Shown: piece after piece, positions 50,921 to 59,929 of the stretch
How positions within the stretch are numbered: the first letter of the stretch is position 1
Layout of the letters: each line of letters begins with the position of its first letter
NCBI RefSeq assembly: GCF_023544445.1
Contig: NZ_JALPVJ010000008.1
Location: 248,001-312,000, forward strand
Length of the DNA stretch: 64,000 bases
Reading direction: 5' to 3'
Origin: Actinoplanes sp. M2I2
GTDB taxonomy: Bacteria > Actinomycetota > Actinomycetes > Mycobacteriales > Micromonosporaceae
The notes under the pieces: generated by a model
Database searches by the model: none
The model's input: the letters and a program-made list of their open reading frames with translations, nothing else
What the model was told of the DNA's origin: nothing
Position numbers and translations under genes: made by a program

Positions 50921-52060
50921 GTGTTGAAGTCACGCCGCGGTCTCCTAGCCGCCGGCCTAGCCGTTGCCGTGGTCGGCGCCATCGGCGTCGTCTCCACCGT
51001 GAATGCGGGCGCCGACCAGATCGCGAGCCCGCCCGAGGCCAGCTCGGCGCCGGCCGCCGCGGGCGCCGACGCCGACGCGACGGAGATCGACCCGGCCGAC
51101 ATCACCCCGCCCGCGCGTCTGCCCTGGGGCGATCCGCCCCGGCGGATCAAGAAGGGCCGTGACGGCGCCACCAGCAAGACCCTGCGCGCCCAGGGCCTTT
51201 CCGCCGCCCCGCCCGACGCGAGCGGGTCGCTGGCGCCGCGCGGCAAGCACGGTCCGAAGGGCCGCAGCGGCGGCCGGAGCGGCGTGATCCGCTCGCAGCA
51301 GACCACTATCGCGCCGCCGAAGCCGCCGGGTGTGAAGCAGGCCGCCGCCGCCGCGAACGACGTCAACTACCTCTACAACGTGGGCTCGCAGGACGCCAAC
51401 AGCGCGGGCGTCTTCGCCAACGTGACGATCGGGAAGCCGGAGCTCGCCAAGAAGGACTACCACTCGCTGGCCGAGATCGCGCTGCAGTCGGCCGACGGCG
51501 AGCAGATCGTCGAGGTTGGCTGGACGGTCGACCGCGTCGTGAACGGCGACGACGACCCGCACCTGTTCGTCTTCCACTGGGTCAACGACGTGCCGAAGTG
51601 CTACAACGATTGCGGCTTCGTGCAGGTCAGCCCGAACATCAAGCCGGGAGCGACGCTCACCTACGGCGTCACCAAGAAGTTCGGCATCCAGTACTTCAAC
51701 AACGCCTGGTGGGTCGCCTACGACACTGAGTGGGTCGGCTTCTTCCCCGAGAAGATCTGGAACGACGCGGGCGTCCAGTTCGACCGGTCCGGTTACGTGC
51801 AGGTCTTCGGCGAGATCGCCGCCGCCCAGTCCAAGCCCTGCACCGACATGGGCAACGGCACGGCTCCCGACACGGAGGACTCCGCCGCAGCCCGCTTCTC
51901 GAGCGTCGGCTACGTCGACGGGCCGTCTCCCGTCCTGTTCATGCGCAGCACGGTTCCTGACCAGTACGCGGTGGCCAAGGTGATGGACAAGTCCGTGACC
52001 CCGTGGAGGGAATCGACCCGGTCGTTCCGCTACGGCGGTCCGGGCCGCGCGGGCTGCTGA
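50921..52060 (+). CDS. Secreted neprosin-family (DUF239) protein
   Basis: A 379-residue exported protein: signal peptide about 1-30 (LLAAGLAVAVVGAIGVVSTVNAGA), a Pro/Arg-rich pro-region (about 45-140), then a neprosin domain (about 140-375) with AGVFANVTIGKPELAKKDYH, WTVDRVVNGDDDPHLFVFHW and WVGFFPEKIWNDAGVQFDRSG. The family was first known from plant prolyl endopeptidases (Nepenthes). GTG start. Whether catalytic glutamates are conserved cannot be judged here. Conserved-looking Cys pair CYNDCGF and PCTD may form disulfides. A terminator follows. Confidence 0.88.
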   Translation: MLKSRRGLLAAGLAVAVVGAIGVVSTVNAGADQIASPPEASSAPAAAGADADATEIDPADITPPARLPWGDPPRRIKKGRDGATSKTLRAQGLSAAPPDASGSLAPRGKHGPKGRSGGRSGVIRSQQTTIAPPKPPGVKQAAAAANDVNYLYNVGSQDANSAGVFANVTIGKPELAKKDYHSLAEIALQSADGEQIVEVGWTVDRVVNGDDDPHLFVFHWVNDVPKCYNDCGFVQVSPNIKPGATLTYGVTKKFGIQYFNNAWWVAYDTEWVGFFPEKIWNDAGVQFDRSGYVQVFGEIAAAQSKPCTDMGNGTAPDTEDSAAARFSSVGYVDGPSPVLFMRSTVPDQYAVAKVMDKSVTPWRESTRSFRYGGPGRAGC

Positions 52061-52082
52061 GCCCGCGGTCCGACATGTGACG

Positions 52083-52117
52083 CGATGCCCGGTCCCGGCG
52101 AGGGGGACCGGGCATCG
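52083..52117 (+). terminator. Intrinsic terminator after the neprosin gene
   Basis: A 13-bp perfect stem CGATGCCCGGTCC / GGACCGGGCATCG around a 9-base loop, followed by GTTCTGTT, a weak U-rich run. Confidence 0.85.
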
Positions 52118-52233
52118 TTCTGTTCCGCGGCACCGGCTCAAGCCGTCCGCGTGGCGCCCGCGAAAGCCCGGTCGAACCGAGTTCACTCCCGCGGTGTACA
52201 ACGTGGTGGCGGACGAGTTTAAGGCGGGCACGG

Positions 52234-52755
52234 ATGAGGCGACGGGTGAGCCCCGACGAGGAGCTGATGACCGCGCTCTACACCGAGCACTACGCGGTCC
52301 TGCTCAGCTTCGTCCTGCGCTACGTGCACGACCGGCACCGGGCCGAGGATCTGGTGCAGGAGACTCTGCTGCGGGCCTGGAAGCACATCGACCACCTCGA
52401 CCCCGATCCCGGCCGCACCCGCTCCTACCTGCTGACCATCGCGCGCAATGTGGTGACCAACGCGTGGCGGGCCGAGCAGCGCCGCCCCCATCTGGTGGCC
52501 GACGAGGCCGCGGTCAACGCCATGCCCTCCGCCGACAACGTCGACCGGATGGTGGAGGGCTGGCTGGTGGCCGAGGCGATCGAGCGACTCTCGGCCGACC
52601 ACCAGGCTGTGGTGCGGGCGATGTATTACGAGGGCCAGAGCGTGGCCGACGCGGCCCGCAAACTCTCGGTGCCCGAGGGCACGATCAAGTCCCGCGCGTA
52701 CTACGCGGTGCGGGCGCTGCGCACCGTGTTCGAGGAGATGGGGGTGCTGCGGTGA
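52234..52755 (+). CDS. ECF-family RNA polymerase sigma factor
   Basis: A 173-residue sigma-70 factor. Region 2 spans about 20-85 (AEDLVQETLLRAWKHIDHLDP with region 2.4 RNVVTNAWR); region 4 HTH is ADAARKLSVPEGTIKSRAYYAVRALR near the C-terminus. ATG 52234 is used; GTG 52246 is a possible alternative. The next gene, an anti-sigma factor, starts within its stop codon (GTGA). The signal it answers to is unknown. Confidence 0.95.
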   Translation: MRRRVSPDEELMTALYTEHYAVLLSFVLRYVHDRHRAEDLVQETLLRAWKHIDHLDPDPGRTRSYLLTIARNVVTNAWRAEQRRPHLVADEAAVNAMPSADNVDRMVEGWLVAEAIERLSADHQAVVRAMYYEGQSVADAARKLSVPEGTIKSRAYYAVRALRTVFEEMGVLR

Positions 52756-53459
52756 GCACCGACCACGACGAGCTGCATCGCCTGCTCGGCGGCTATCTGC
52801 TCGGCGGCCTCGACGAGGCCGACACCGAGCGGCTCGACGCCCACCTGCGCGACTGCGACCGCTGCCGCGACGAGCTCGACCGCCTCGCGCCCGTGCCCGA
52901 GCTGCTGCGCCGGCTGCCCGACGCCGAGCGGGCCGACGATGTCGCCCCGGCGCCGGTCACCCTGTCGGCCCGGCCGAGCCAGGAGAACATCGACGGCCTG
53001 CTGCGCCGCCTGCGGGCCGAGCGGTCCCGGCAGAGCCGGATGGCCGGCGTCCGCTGGCTCGCCGCCGCGGCGGTGGTGCTGGTCGCGGTGGCGATCGGCT
53101 TCGGCGTGGTGCGCGGCAACCGCGAGGACCGGCAGCCGCAGGTGCTGCCCAGCCCTCAGCTGGTGACCGCGCAGTTCGAGCCGGCCGAGGGCAGCGGCAT
53201 GGCCGGGGAGGCGGTGCTGACGCCCAAGACGTGGGGTGTCTCGGTCGCCCTAGATGTCAGCAAGCTCAGCGGCGACGGGCCTTTCCACTGTCAGGTGCGC
53301 GGGGCAGCCGGGCAGGTCGAGCAGGCGATGGTGTGGGGGCCGACGCCGAGTGGCAACGCCAAGGTGATCGGCGCGACCTCGATCCAGCTGCGCAACGTCA
53401 GCCGGATCGAGGTCCAGGACCACGAGGGGCACGTCCTCGGCACGGCCGAGGTCGACTGA
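52752..53459 (+). CDS. Anti-sigma factor with zinc-finger and membrane anchor
   Basis: A 235-residue protein. The cytoplasmic N-terminus has the anti-sigma zinc finger HRLLGGYLLGGLDEADTERLDAHLRDCDRC (His and two Cys), one membrane segment near residues 97-116, and an extracytoplasmic domain with VTLSKTWGVSVALDV-like strands. It should hold the ECF sigma inactive at the membrane. Coupled to the sigma gene by GTGA. Ends just before the sugar-transport operon on the other strand. Confidence 0.93.
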   Translation: MSTDHDELHRLLGGYLLGGLDEADTERLDAHLRDCDRCRDELDRLAPVPELLRRLPDAERADDVAPAPVTLSARPSQENIDGLLRRLRAERSRQSRMAGVRWLAAAAVVLVAVAIGFGVVRGNREDRQPQVLPSPQLVTAQFEPAEGSGMAGEAVLTPKTWGVSVALDVSKLSGDGPFHCQVRGAAGQVEQAMVWGPTPSGNAKVIGATSIQLRNVSRIEVQDHEGHVLGTAEVD

Positions 53460-53469
53460 GCCGCGCCGG

Positions 53470-54489
53470 TCAAGTGACCCTTCTCAGGCGTACGAGATAG
53501 GTCTGGGCCACCACGACCAGTGCGAGGAAGGCGCCGCTGATCACCTGCTGCCAGTTGCTGTTGACGTTGCCGACCTGGTTGATGAGGTTCTGGATCACGC
53601 CGAGCAGCAGCACCCCGGCGATGGTCCCGGCGATCGTGCCGGCCCCACCGGTGAGCAGGGTCCCGCCGATCACCACGGCGGCGATCGCGTCCAGCTCCAT
53701 GCCGGTGCCCAGGACCGTGACGCCGGAGCCCAGCTTGGCCGCGTTGATCGCTCCGGCCAGGCCGGCCAGCAGGCCCGACAACACATAGACCCAGACCTTC
53801 GTGCGCCGCACCGGCACGCCCATCAGGCCGGCCGCGTCCTCGCTGCCGCCGACCGCATAGACCGAGTGACCGAACCGGGTGCGGGCCAGCACCACCATGC
53901 CGGCCACGACCAGCGCCGCGACCAGCCACACCTGGTATCCGATGTCGAGGAACGAGCCGTTCCCGAGCGTGCGGAAGGCGTCGTCGCGGACCAGGTAGGT
54001 CTCGGAGCCCTCGGAGCTGATCGCCCGCATGAGCCCGCGCGCGCCCAGCAGCGCGGCCAGCGTCACGATGAACGGCGCCATCCGGGTGTACGCGATGAGG
54101 AGCCCGTTGGCCAGGCCGATCGCCCCGCACACGGCCAGGGGCAGCGCGAACGCGGCGAGAATCCCGTATTGCGAGGCCCAGGCGGCGAGGACGCCCCCGA
54201 GCACGTAGAGCGAGCCCACCGAGAGGTCGATGCCGCCCGTGATGATCACGAACGTCATGCCGAGCGCGATCAGCATCGGCGGCGCCGCCGCGACCAGGAT
54301 CGTGGCCGCATTGTCGAAGCTCCGGAAGTTGGGGAAGGTGGCCAGCGCGATCAGGGCCACGACGATCAGGACGGCGAGCGCCCCCTGACGCTGGATCGTG
54401 CCGACGATCCGGTCGGTGCGCTCGGCCTTGCGGACGTCCTCGGCGACGATCGCGGACACTTCCGGATCCGAGGCGATTCCCATGGTCAC
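53470..54489 (-). CDS. Sugar ABC transporter permease (RbsC/YjfF-like)
   Basis: A 339-residue permease of the ribose/xylose importer type (about ten membrane segments). Typical segments: LIALGMTFVIITGGIDLSVGSLYVLGG and VLARTRFGHSVYAVGGSEDAAGLMGVPV. GTG 54489 overlaps the stop of the upstream permease (GTGA) and is backed by AGGAAG. Last gene of the five-gene minus-strand operon. Closest in overall form to YjfF, the galactofuranose importer permease. Confidence 0.92.
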   Translation of the reverse strand: MTMGIASDPEVSAIVAEDVRKAERTDRIVGTIQRQGALAVLIVVALIALATFPNFRSFDNAATILVAAAPPMLIALGMTFVIITGGIDLSVGSLYVLGGVLAAWASQYGILAAFALPLAVCGAIGLANGLLIAYTRMAPFIVTLAALLGARGLMRAISSEGSETYLVRDDAFRTLGNGSFLDIGYQVWLVAALVVAGMVVLARTRFGHSVYAVGGSEDAAGLMGVPVRRTKVWVYVLSGLLAGLAGAINAAKLGSGVTVLGTGMELDAIAAVVIGGTLLTGGAGTIAGTIAGVLLLGVIQNLINQVGNVNSNWQQVISGAFLALVVVAQTYLVRLRRVT

Positions 54490-55454
54490 CGGGTCTTCCT
54501 CTCTCGGGCCACGTAGACGGCGATCAGGATGATGACCGCCTGCACCATCTCGGTGGTGGAGGGCTGCAGGTTGTGTTTGATCATGGTGGCGATCACCAGC
54601 TGCATGAGCAGGGCGCCGGCCACGGTGCCCAGGACGCGGACCTTGCCACCGGTGAGCGGGGTGCCGCCGACCACGACGGCGGTGATCGCCGAGAGCTCGA
54701 TCAGCAGGCCCACCGACGAGGCGTCGCTGGACTGGATGCGCGCCACCGAGAGCAGGCCGGCGATCGAGGCGAGCACCGAGCAGACCACGTAGACGGTGAT
54801 CAGCACCCGCTTGACCGGCAGCCCGGCCAGCTCGGCGGCCGGCCGGTTGCCGCCGATGGCCAGCAGCCGCCGGCCGAAGACCGTGCGGCGCACCACGAAG
54901 GCCACGATGAGCACCATCAGCGCCGCGATCCAGACCAGCACCGGGATGCCGAACAGGTCGCCCGAGCCGAGGTAGAGGAAGTCGGCGTTGCGGATGTCGA
55001 CGAGCTTGCCCTCGCTGATCACCACGGCCAGACCGCGGCCACCGACGAACAGGGCCAGCGTGGCGACGATCGGTTGCAGGCCGACCCGGGCCACCAGCAC
55101 CCCGTTGATCAGGCCGACCGCGACCCCGGCGAGGAGGGCGACCAGAATCGCGGCCACCACCCCGTACCCGAGGTAGAGCGGGATGAAGGCGGCGGCCAGT
55201 GCCATGACCGAGCCGACCGAGAGGTCGATGCCCTCGGTGCCGATCACCAGCGCCATGCCGAGCGCCACGATCACGATCGGCGCCACCTGGATCAGCTGGA
55301 TGCGCAGGTTGCTCCAGGTCGCGAAGTACGGGGTGAAGAAGATGTTGTAGACGACCAGCAGCACGATGGCGGCGTAGACGCCGTACCTCGGCAGCCAGGC
55401 GCGCAGCCGGGCGCCGTCGACGACGGGCCGGGCGGTCACCGTCTCAGTGCTCAC
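54486..55454 (-). CDS. Sugar ABC transporter permease (YtfT-like)
   Basis: A 322-residue permease with the RbsC-type motifs LGMALVIGTEGIDLSVGSVMALA and RRLLAIGGNRPAAELAGLPVKRV. GTG 55454 overlaps the ATPase gene end and has GGAGG 6 bases upstream; the longer upstream frame is rejected. Together with the next permease it would form the transmembrane heterodimer, as YtfT and YjfF do in Escherichia coli. Confidence 0.92.
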   Translation of the reverse strand: MSTETVTARPVVDGARLRAWLPRYGVYAAIVLLVVYNIFFTPYFATWSNLRIQLIQVAPIVIVALGMALVIGTEGIDLSVGSVMALAAAFIPLYLGYGVVAAILVALLAGVAVGLINGVLVARVGLQPIVATLALFVGGRGLAVVISEGKLVDIRNADFLYLGSGDLFGIPVLVWIAALMVLIVAFVVRRTVFGRRLLAIGGNRPAAELAGLPVKRVLITVYVVCSVLASIAGLLSVARIQSSDASSVGLLIELSAITAVVVGGTPLTGGKVRVLGTVAGALLMQLVIATMIKHNLQPSTTEMVQAVIILIAVYVARERKTR

Positions 55455-56964
55455 GGGTGGCCTCCGTCGCAATGGTGGACATCAGGTCCTCGGTGGTCAC
55501 CTGGGCGCCGGTGAGGGTGCCGACCACGACGCCGTCGCGCAGCACCACCACCCGGTCCGAGCCCTCGACCAGCTCCTCGGCGTCCGACGAGACCAGCACG
55601 ACCCCGAGCCCCTCGGCGGCCAGCTCGTCGATCAGCGACTGGACCTCGGCCTTGGCGCCGACGTCGATGCCCCGCGTCGGCTCGTCGAGCAGCAGCACCT
55701 TGGGGCCGGTGGCCAGCAGCCGGGCCAGCAGCACCTTCTGCTGATTGCCGCCGGACAGGTCGCCGACCACCTGATCGGGACCGGACGCCTTGATCTGCAG
55801 GCGCTTCATGTACCGGTCGACGACCTCGTCGACCTTGCGGTCCGACACGAATCCGAACCGGGACAGGCGGGGCAGCACGGCCAGGGCGATGTTCTCGCGC
55901 ACCGACAGGCCGGGGATGATCCCCTCGGCCTTGCGGTCCTCGGGCTGCACCGCGACGCCGAACCGCACCGCGCGTACGGGGGTGGGTTTCCTCAGGTCCT
56001 TGCCGTCGACCTGGATGTCGCCGCTGTCCAGGTGGTACGCGCCGCCGATGGCCTTGATCGTCTCACTGCGCCCGGCGCCGAGCAGCCCGCCCAGACCGAC
56101 GACCTCGCCGGGCCGCACGTCGAAGGTCACGTCGTGCAGCTTGTGCCGGCTGTTGAGCTCGCGTACCCGCAGGACGGGGGTCGCCTCGACGTCGCCGGTG
56201 GCCGCCCCGGAGAAGGCGGTCGCGCCCTCCCGGCGTACCTCGGCCATGTCGCGGCCGAGCATGAGCGAGACCAGTCGGATGCGCTCGAGGTCGGCCAGCC
56301 GGCCGGTGTGCACCAGCTTGCCGTCGCGCAGGATCGTGACCGCGTCGCAGATCTGGTAGAGCTCGTCGAGGCGGTGGCTGACGTAGATGATGCCGATGCC
56401 CCGGGAGTGCAGGTCGCGGATGACCCCGAAGAGCGTCTGCACCTCGCGCGGCTCGAGCGACGAGGTGGGCTCGTCCATGATGACGACCTTGGCATCGATC
56501 ATGACGGCGCGGGCCAGGGCCACCATCTGCTGGGCGCCGAGGGCCAGGGTGCCGAGCGGGCGGCGGACGTCGGCCGAGACGCCGTAGTCGGTCAGGATCG
56601 CGCGAGCCTGGTGTTCCATGCGCCCACGGTCGATGAGGCCGAAGCGGCGGGGTTCACGACCGAGGAAGAGGTTCTGCGCCACGCTCATCAGCGGGACGAG
56701 GTTGACCTCCTGATAGATGGTCGAGATGCCGGCGCGCTGGGCGTCCATCGGGGTGCCGAACTGCACCGGCTGGTCCAGGTACCGGACGTCGCCGCCGTCC
56801 GGCTGGTAGACGCCGGTCAGAACCTTGATCAAAGTGGACTTGCCGGCGCCGTTCTCGCCGACCAGCGCGTGGACCTCGCCCGGTTGCAGCGTGAAGGAGA
56901 CCTGGTCGAGGGCGCGTACGCCCGGAAATATCTTCGAGACGTCGATGACTTCCAGCAACGCCAT
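55444..56964 (-). CDS. Sugar ABC transporter ATPase, dual domain (YtfR/RbsA-like)
   Basis: A 506-residue protein with two ATPase halves. First half: Walker A GENGAGKST (about 35), signature LALGAQQMVALAR (an altered LSGGQ), Walker B VVIMDEPTSSLEPRE. Second half: degenerate Walker A GLLGAGRSET, signature LSGGNQQKVLLARLL, Walker B KVLLLDEPTRGIDVG. ATG 56964 with GGAG upstream. Usual for CUT2-type importers. Next to it on the operon: GH2 gene upstream, two permeases downstream. Confidence 0.94.
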   Translation of the reverse strand: MALLEVIDVSKIFPGVRALDQVSFTLQPGEVHALVGENGAGKSTLIKVLTGVYQPDGGDVRYLDQPVQFGTPMDAQRAGISTIYQEVNLVPLMSVAQNLFLGREPRRFGLIDRGRMEHQARAILTDYGVSADVRRPLGTLALGAQQMVALARAVMIDAKVVIMDEPTSSLEPREVQTLFGVIRDLHSRGIGIIYVSHRLDELYQICDAVTILRDGKLVHTGRLADLERIRLVSLMLGRDMAEVRREGATAFSGAATGDVEATPVLRVRELNSRHKLHDVTFDVRPGEVVGLGGLLGAGRSETIKAIGGAYHLDSGDIQVDGKDLRKPTPVRAVRFGVAVQPEDRKAEGIIPGLSVRENIALAVLPRLSRFGFVSDRKVDEVVDRYMKRLQIKASGPDQVVGDLSGGNQQKVLLARLLATGPKVLLLDEPTRGIDVGAKAEVQSLIDELAAEGLGVVLVSSDAEELVEGSDRVVVLRDGVVVGTLTGAQVTTEDLMSTIATEATREH

Positions 56965-57001
56965 GCAGGGCTCCTCATTCGGCGCAGTTCCTTGTGAAGC
57001 C

Positions 57002-57031
57002 GGGCCGGGTGGTCAGGGCACCACCCGGCCC
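57002..57031 (-). terminator. Intra-operon hairpin after the GH2 gene
   Basis: A perfect 12-bp stem GGGCCGGGTGGT / ACCACCCGGCCC with a 6-base loop, 11 bases past the GH2 stop codon and before the ATPase gene. No U-tract; may tune relative expression or protect the upstream RNA. Confidence 0.6.
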
Positions 57032-57042
57032 GGTGGTCTCCG

Positions 57043-59781
57043 CTACCCCAGCGGGGCGGCGTTGTTCCAGGTCGCGTCGGCGTTGTAACTGCCGGCGCTG
57101 TCCCACGTGTTGCCACCGCCGTTGGTGGCGATGTAGACGGCCTCCGCGTAGTGCCGCCAGTGATAGCCGGGATAATTGATCGATTCGAGCGAGACGGTGC
57201 CCGCCCCGCCGTTCAGCCCGGGCCGGGCACAGAACGTGGCGTCCTGGGCGAACACCGCCGAGCCGTCGTTCCCGGCCTTCTGCAGCCGGTAGCCGGCGTG
57301 CCGCAGGTACTGACCCGGGTTGTTGGCCGACTCGAACGTGTAGCAGCTGTTGTCGGCCAGTCCGGCCCGGACGACGAAGGTGGCGTCCTGCCGGTCGGCG
57401 ACCGGGCTCGACGCGGCGATCACGTCGGTGCGGGCCAGGTTGTCCCGGTGCCGCAGGTAGCGGGTGTCGAAGCCGGCCGTGGTGACCCGGAACGACCGGC
57501 TCTGCCCGACGGTCAGGTCGGCCCCGCTGCGCCACAGCGGGGCGACGACCGCCCAGCTCGCGTCCTGGGCGAAGGATGCGCCGCCGCTCTGCTCGACCCA
57601 GACCTCCCCGCCCCGGTGCCGCAGATAGTGGCCGGGCAGGTTGGCCGACTCCAGCGAGGTGCCGCCCCCGGACAGCCCGGCCCGGCCGCAGAACGTGGCG
57701 TCGGCCGCGAACGTGCCGCCGGTGGAGGCCTCGCGATACACCCGGTACGCGCGGTGCCGCAGATATTGGCCGGGGAAGTTGCGGGACTCGAACGAGTAGC
57801 AGGCGGCGTTGGACAGGCCCGGCCGCACCCAGTACGTCGCGTCCTGCCGCTCGGCGGTGGGGCTGCTCGTGGTGAGCACGTCGGTGCGGGCCGCGCCGGC
57901 GGCGTGCCGCAGGTAGCGGTCGGTGTAGCCCGCCGTGGTGACCCGCAGCGACACCAGCTTGCCGGTGGCGATGGTGCTGCCGTCGGCCGCGCCGAGCACC
58001 CGCTGGTGCACGTCACGAACCCGGGCGAAGTCCATCTTCTGCTGCTGCCGGTCGTAGGTGAAGAAGCCGTTGAGCTCCTCCTCGACGTCGGTCGGTTCGG
58101 TGTAGACGGAGCCGGACAGCCCGTTGGCGTTGATCAGGTCGATCATCCGGCTGGTGATCTGCACGTACCGGTTGGTCAGCGCGGTCGAGTCGGGCAGCCA
58201 CTCGTACGCGAACTTGCCGGCCGTCGGCCACTCGCGGTTCGTGCGCAGGCCCAGGCCGCCGTACTCGCCGTTGACCACGAACCGGGTCGCGGTCGGCGGG
58301 CGGGTGATGCCCGGCCCGACGTACAGGTGATCGTCGATGACGTCGCCGTTGCCCGGGTCGGGGTCGGAGTCGCAGCAGTTCGAGCCGGAGTTGTGGTTGA
58401 CCATGCGGGTCGGGTCCCAGCTCTTGACCAGATCGGCGATCCGGCCGGCGTCGTACTCGCCCCAGCCCTCGTTGAACGGCACCCACTGGACGATCGACGT
58501 GATGCCCTTGTGCTCGTCGACCAGCTCGCGCAACTCCTTCTCGAAGCGGGTGCGCCCCGCCGCCGACGGCTCGCGGCCGCTGGCCAGCGCGGGCATGTCC
58601 TGCCAGACCATCAGCCCGAGCCGGTCGGCGTGGTAGAACCAGCGGTCGTTCTCGACCTTGATGTGCTTGCGGACCATGTTGAAGCCGAGCGCCTTCTGCT
58701 GTTCGAGGTCGAAGCGCAGCGCGGCGTCGGTGGGCGCGGTCGAGATGCCGTCCGGCCAGTAACCCTGGTCGAGGGTGCCCAGCTGGAAGACGAACTTGCC
58801 GTTCAGCGTCGGCCGCAGGACCCCGCCGAGCATCGCCTTGCCCAGTGACCGCATGCCGAAGTAGCCGCCCACGGTGTCACCGCTGCCCAGGGTGACCCTC
58901 AGGTCGTACAGGAAGGGGTCGCCGGGTGTCCACAGTCGAGCATTGGGCACCGCGACCCGGAAGGAGGAGCCGACCGTGCCGGTGGCCGTGCCGACGACCG
59001 TGCCGCCGGAGAGGACCTGCGCGGTGACTGCCTGTCCGCTCGCGTTGGCCGCCTGCACCGTCAGGTCGAGTCCGCCGGCCGCGACGTTCGGTGTGGTGTC
59101 GAGCCGGGTGATCCGCGCCGGGTTGGTCGGTTCGAGCCAGACCGTCTGCCAGATGCCCGAGTACGGCGTGTACCAGATGCCGCCGCGGTTGATCCGCTGC
59201 TTGCCGACCGGGATGTCCTGGGAGTCGGTGGGATCCCAGACGCCGACGATGATCTCGTTGCTGCCGGGGCGCAGGGCGCCGGTGATGTCGTACGAGAACT
59301 TGTCGTAGCCGCCCTCGTGGGTGCCGAGCAGGGTGCCGTTGACCCACACCTTCGACTGCCAGTCGACCGCCCCGAAGTTGAGCTGGACGTTCTTGCCCGA
59401 CCAGCCGGCCGGGACGGTGAACGCGCGCCGGTAGTACGAGTAGTCCTGCCGCCGCATGATCCCGGAGAGCGCGCTCTCGATCGGGTACGGAACGAGGATC
59501 TCCTCGCCGAGGGTCTGGCCCGTGGGCGGGGTGCTGAGGTTGGTGGCGCCGGCGAACTGCCAGATGCCGTTGAGGCTCTGCCAGTCCGTCCGGGTGAGCT
59601 GAGGGCGGGGGTATTCGGGCAGCGGGTTGGTGGTGCTGACCTGGCCGGTCCACGGCGTGGTCAGCGGTGGCGTCTTGGGGACGAACGCCGCCGCGGGGGA
59701 GGCGGTGGCGACGACGGCGCCGGCGGTGGCGGTCAGCGCCGCGACCACGAGGGCCAGGAACCTGGGGGGATGTGCGGTCAC
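57043..59781 (-). CDS. Secreted glycoside hydrolase family 2 enzyme with AbfB-like C-terminal repeats
   Basis: A 912-residue exported enzyme. GTG 59781 (GGAGAG upstream) gives a signal peptide (about 1-32, LALVVAALTATAGAVVATASPAAA). A sugar-binding beta domain (about 40-215) has YYRRAFTVPAGWSGKNVQLNFGAVDW; the TIM-barrel part has GFNMVRKHIKVENDRWFYHAD, VPFNEGWGEYD (acid/base Glu) and NGEYGGLGL (likely nucleophile Glu). Residues about 630-912 hold two AbfB-like (arabinofuranose-binding) modules recognised by repeats such as GQYLRHRAYRVYR and QDATFCGRAGL. It should hydrolyse an extracellular glycan with a beta-linked sugar; the ABC importer genes beside it suggest uptake of the product. Galactofuranose is a candidate. 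Confidence 0.9.
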   Translation of the reverse strand: MTAHPPRFLALVVAALTATAGAVVATASPAAAFVPKTPPLTTPWTGQVSTTNPLPEYPRPQLTRTDWQSLNGIWQFAGATNLSTPPTGQTLGEEILVPYPIESALSGIMRRQDYSYYRRAFTVPAGWSGKNVQLNFGAVDWQSKVWVNGTLLGTHEGGYDKFSYDITGALRPGSNEIIVGVWDPTDSQDIPVGKQRINRGGIWYTPYSGIWQTVWLEPTNPARITRLDTTPNVAAGGLDLTVQAANASGQAVTAQVLSGGTVVGTATGTVGSSFRVAVPNARLWTPGDPFLYDLRVTLGSGDTVGGYFGMRSLGKAMLGGVLRPTLNGKFVFQLGTLDQGYWPDGISTAPTDAALRFDLEQQKALGFNMVRKHIKVENDRWFYHADRLGLMVWQDMPALASGREPSAAGRTRFEKELRELVDEHKGITSIVQWVPFNEGWGEYDAGRIADLVKSWDPTRMVNHNSGSNCCDSDPDPGNGDVIDDHLYVGPGITRPPTATRFVVNGEYGGLGLRTNREWPTAGKFAYEWLPDSTALTNRYVQITSRMIDLINANGLSGSVYTEPTDVEEELNGFFTYDRQQQKMDFARVRDVHQRVLGAADGSTIATGKLVSLRVTTAGYTDRYLRHAAGAARTDVLTTSSPTAERQDATYWVRPGLSNAACYSFESRNFPGQYLRHRAYRVYREASTGGTFAADATFCGRAGLSGGGTSLESANLPGHYLRHRGGEVWVEQSGGASFAQDASWAVVAPLWRSGADLTVGQSRSFRVTTAGFDTRYLRHRDNLARTDVIAASSPVADRQDATFVVRAGLADNSCYTFESANNPGQYLRHAGYRLQKAGNDGSAVFAQDATFCARPGLNGGAGTVSLESINYPGYHWRHYAEAVYIATNGGGNTWDSAGSYNADATWNNAAPLG

Positions 59782-59891
59782 GTTCTCTCTCCTTCGAAGA
59801 AGTGAGCCGTGCGGGGATGCACACATACTGACGTGATCGCACATAGTCAGCAATAGATGAACCTCAATATGCCGGACTGTGCCTCGAACGG

Positions 59892-59923
59892 GCCCGGCGG
59901 TGCCAGGAGCGGCGCCGCCGGGC
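59892..59923 (-). terminator. Intra-operon hairpin after the binding-protein gene
   Basis: Stem GCCCGGCGGTGCC / GGCGCCGCCGGGC (one G-U pair) with a 6-base loop, 6 bases after the stop of the binding-protein gene. Such hairpins after the binding-protein gene commonly let it be made in excess of the rest of the operon. Confidence 0.6.
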
Positions 59924-59929
59924 GGGTCC

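Noticed and set aside
55447..56997. 516-residue plus-strand frame opposite the ABC ATPase
   Set aside because: Antisense shadow of a gene with intact Walker motifs; no domains of its own.
57151..58848. 565-residue plus-strand frame opposite the GH2 gene
   Set aside because: Antisense shadow; Val/Gly/Arg-rich with no recognisable motif.
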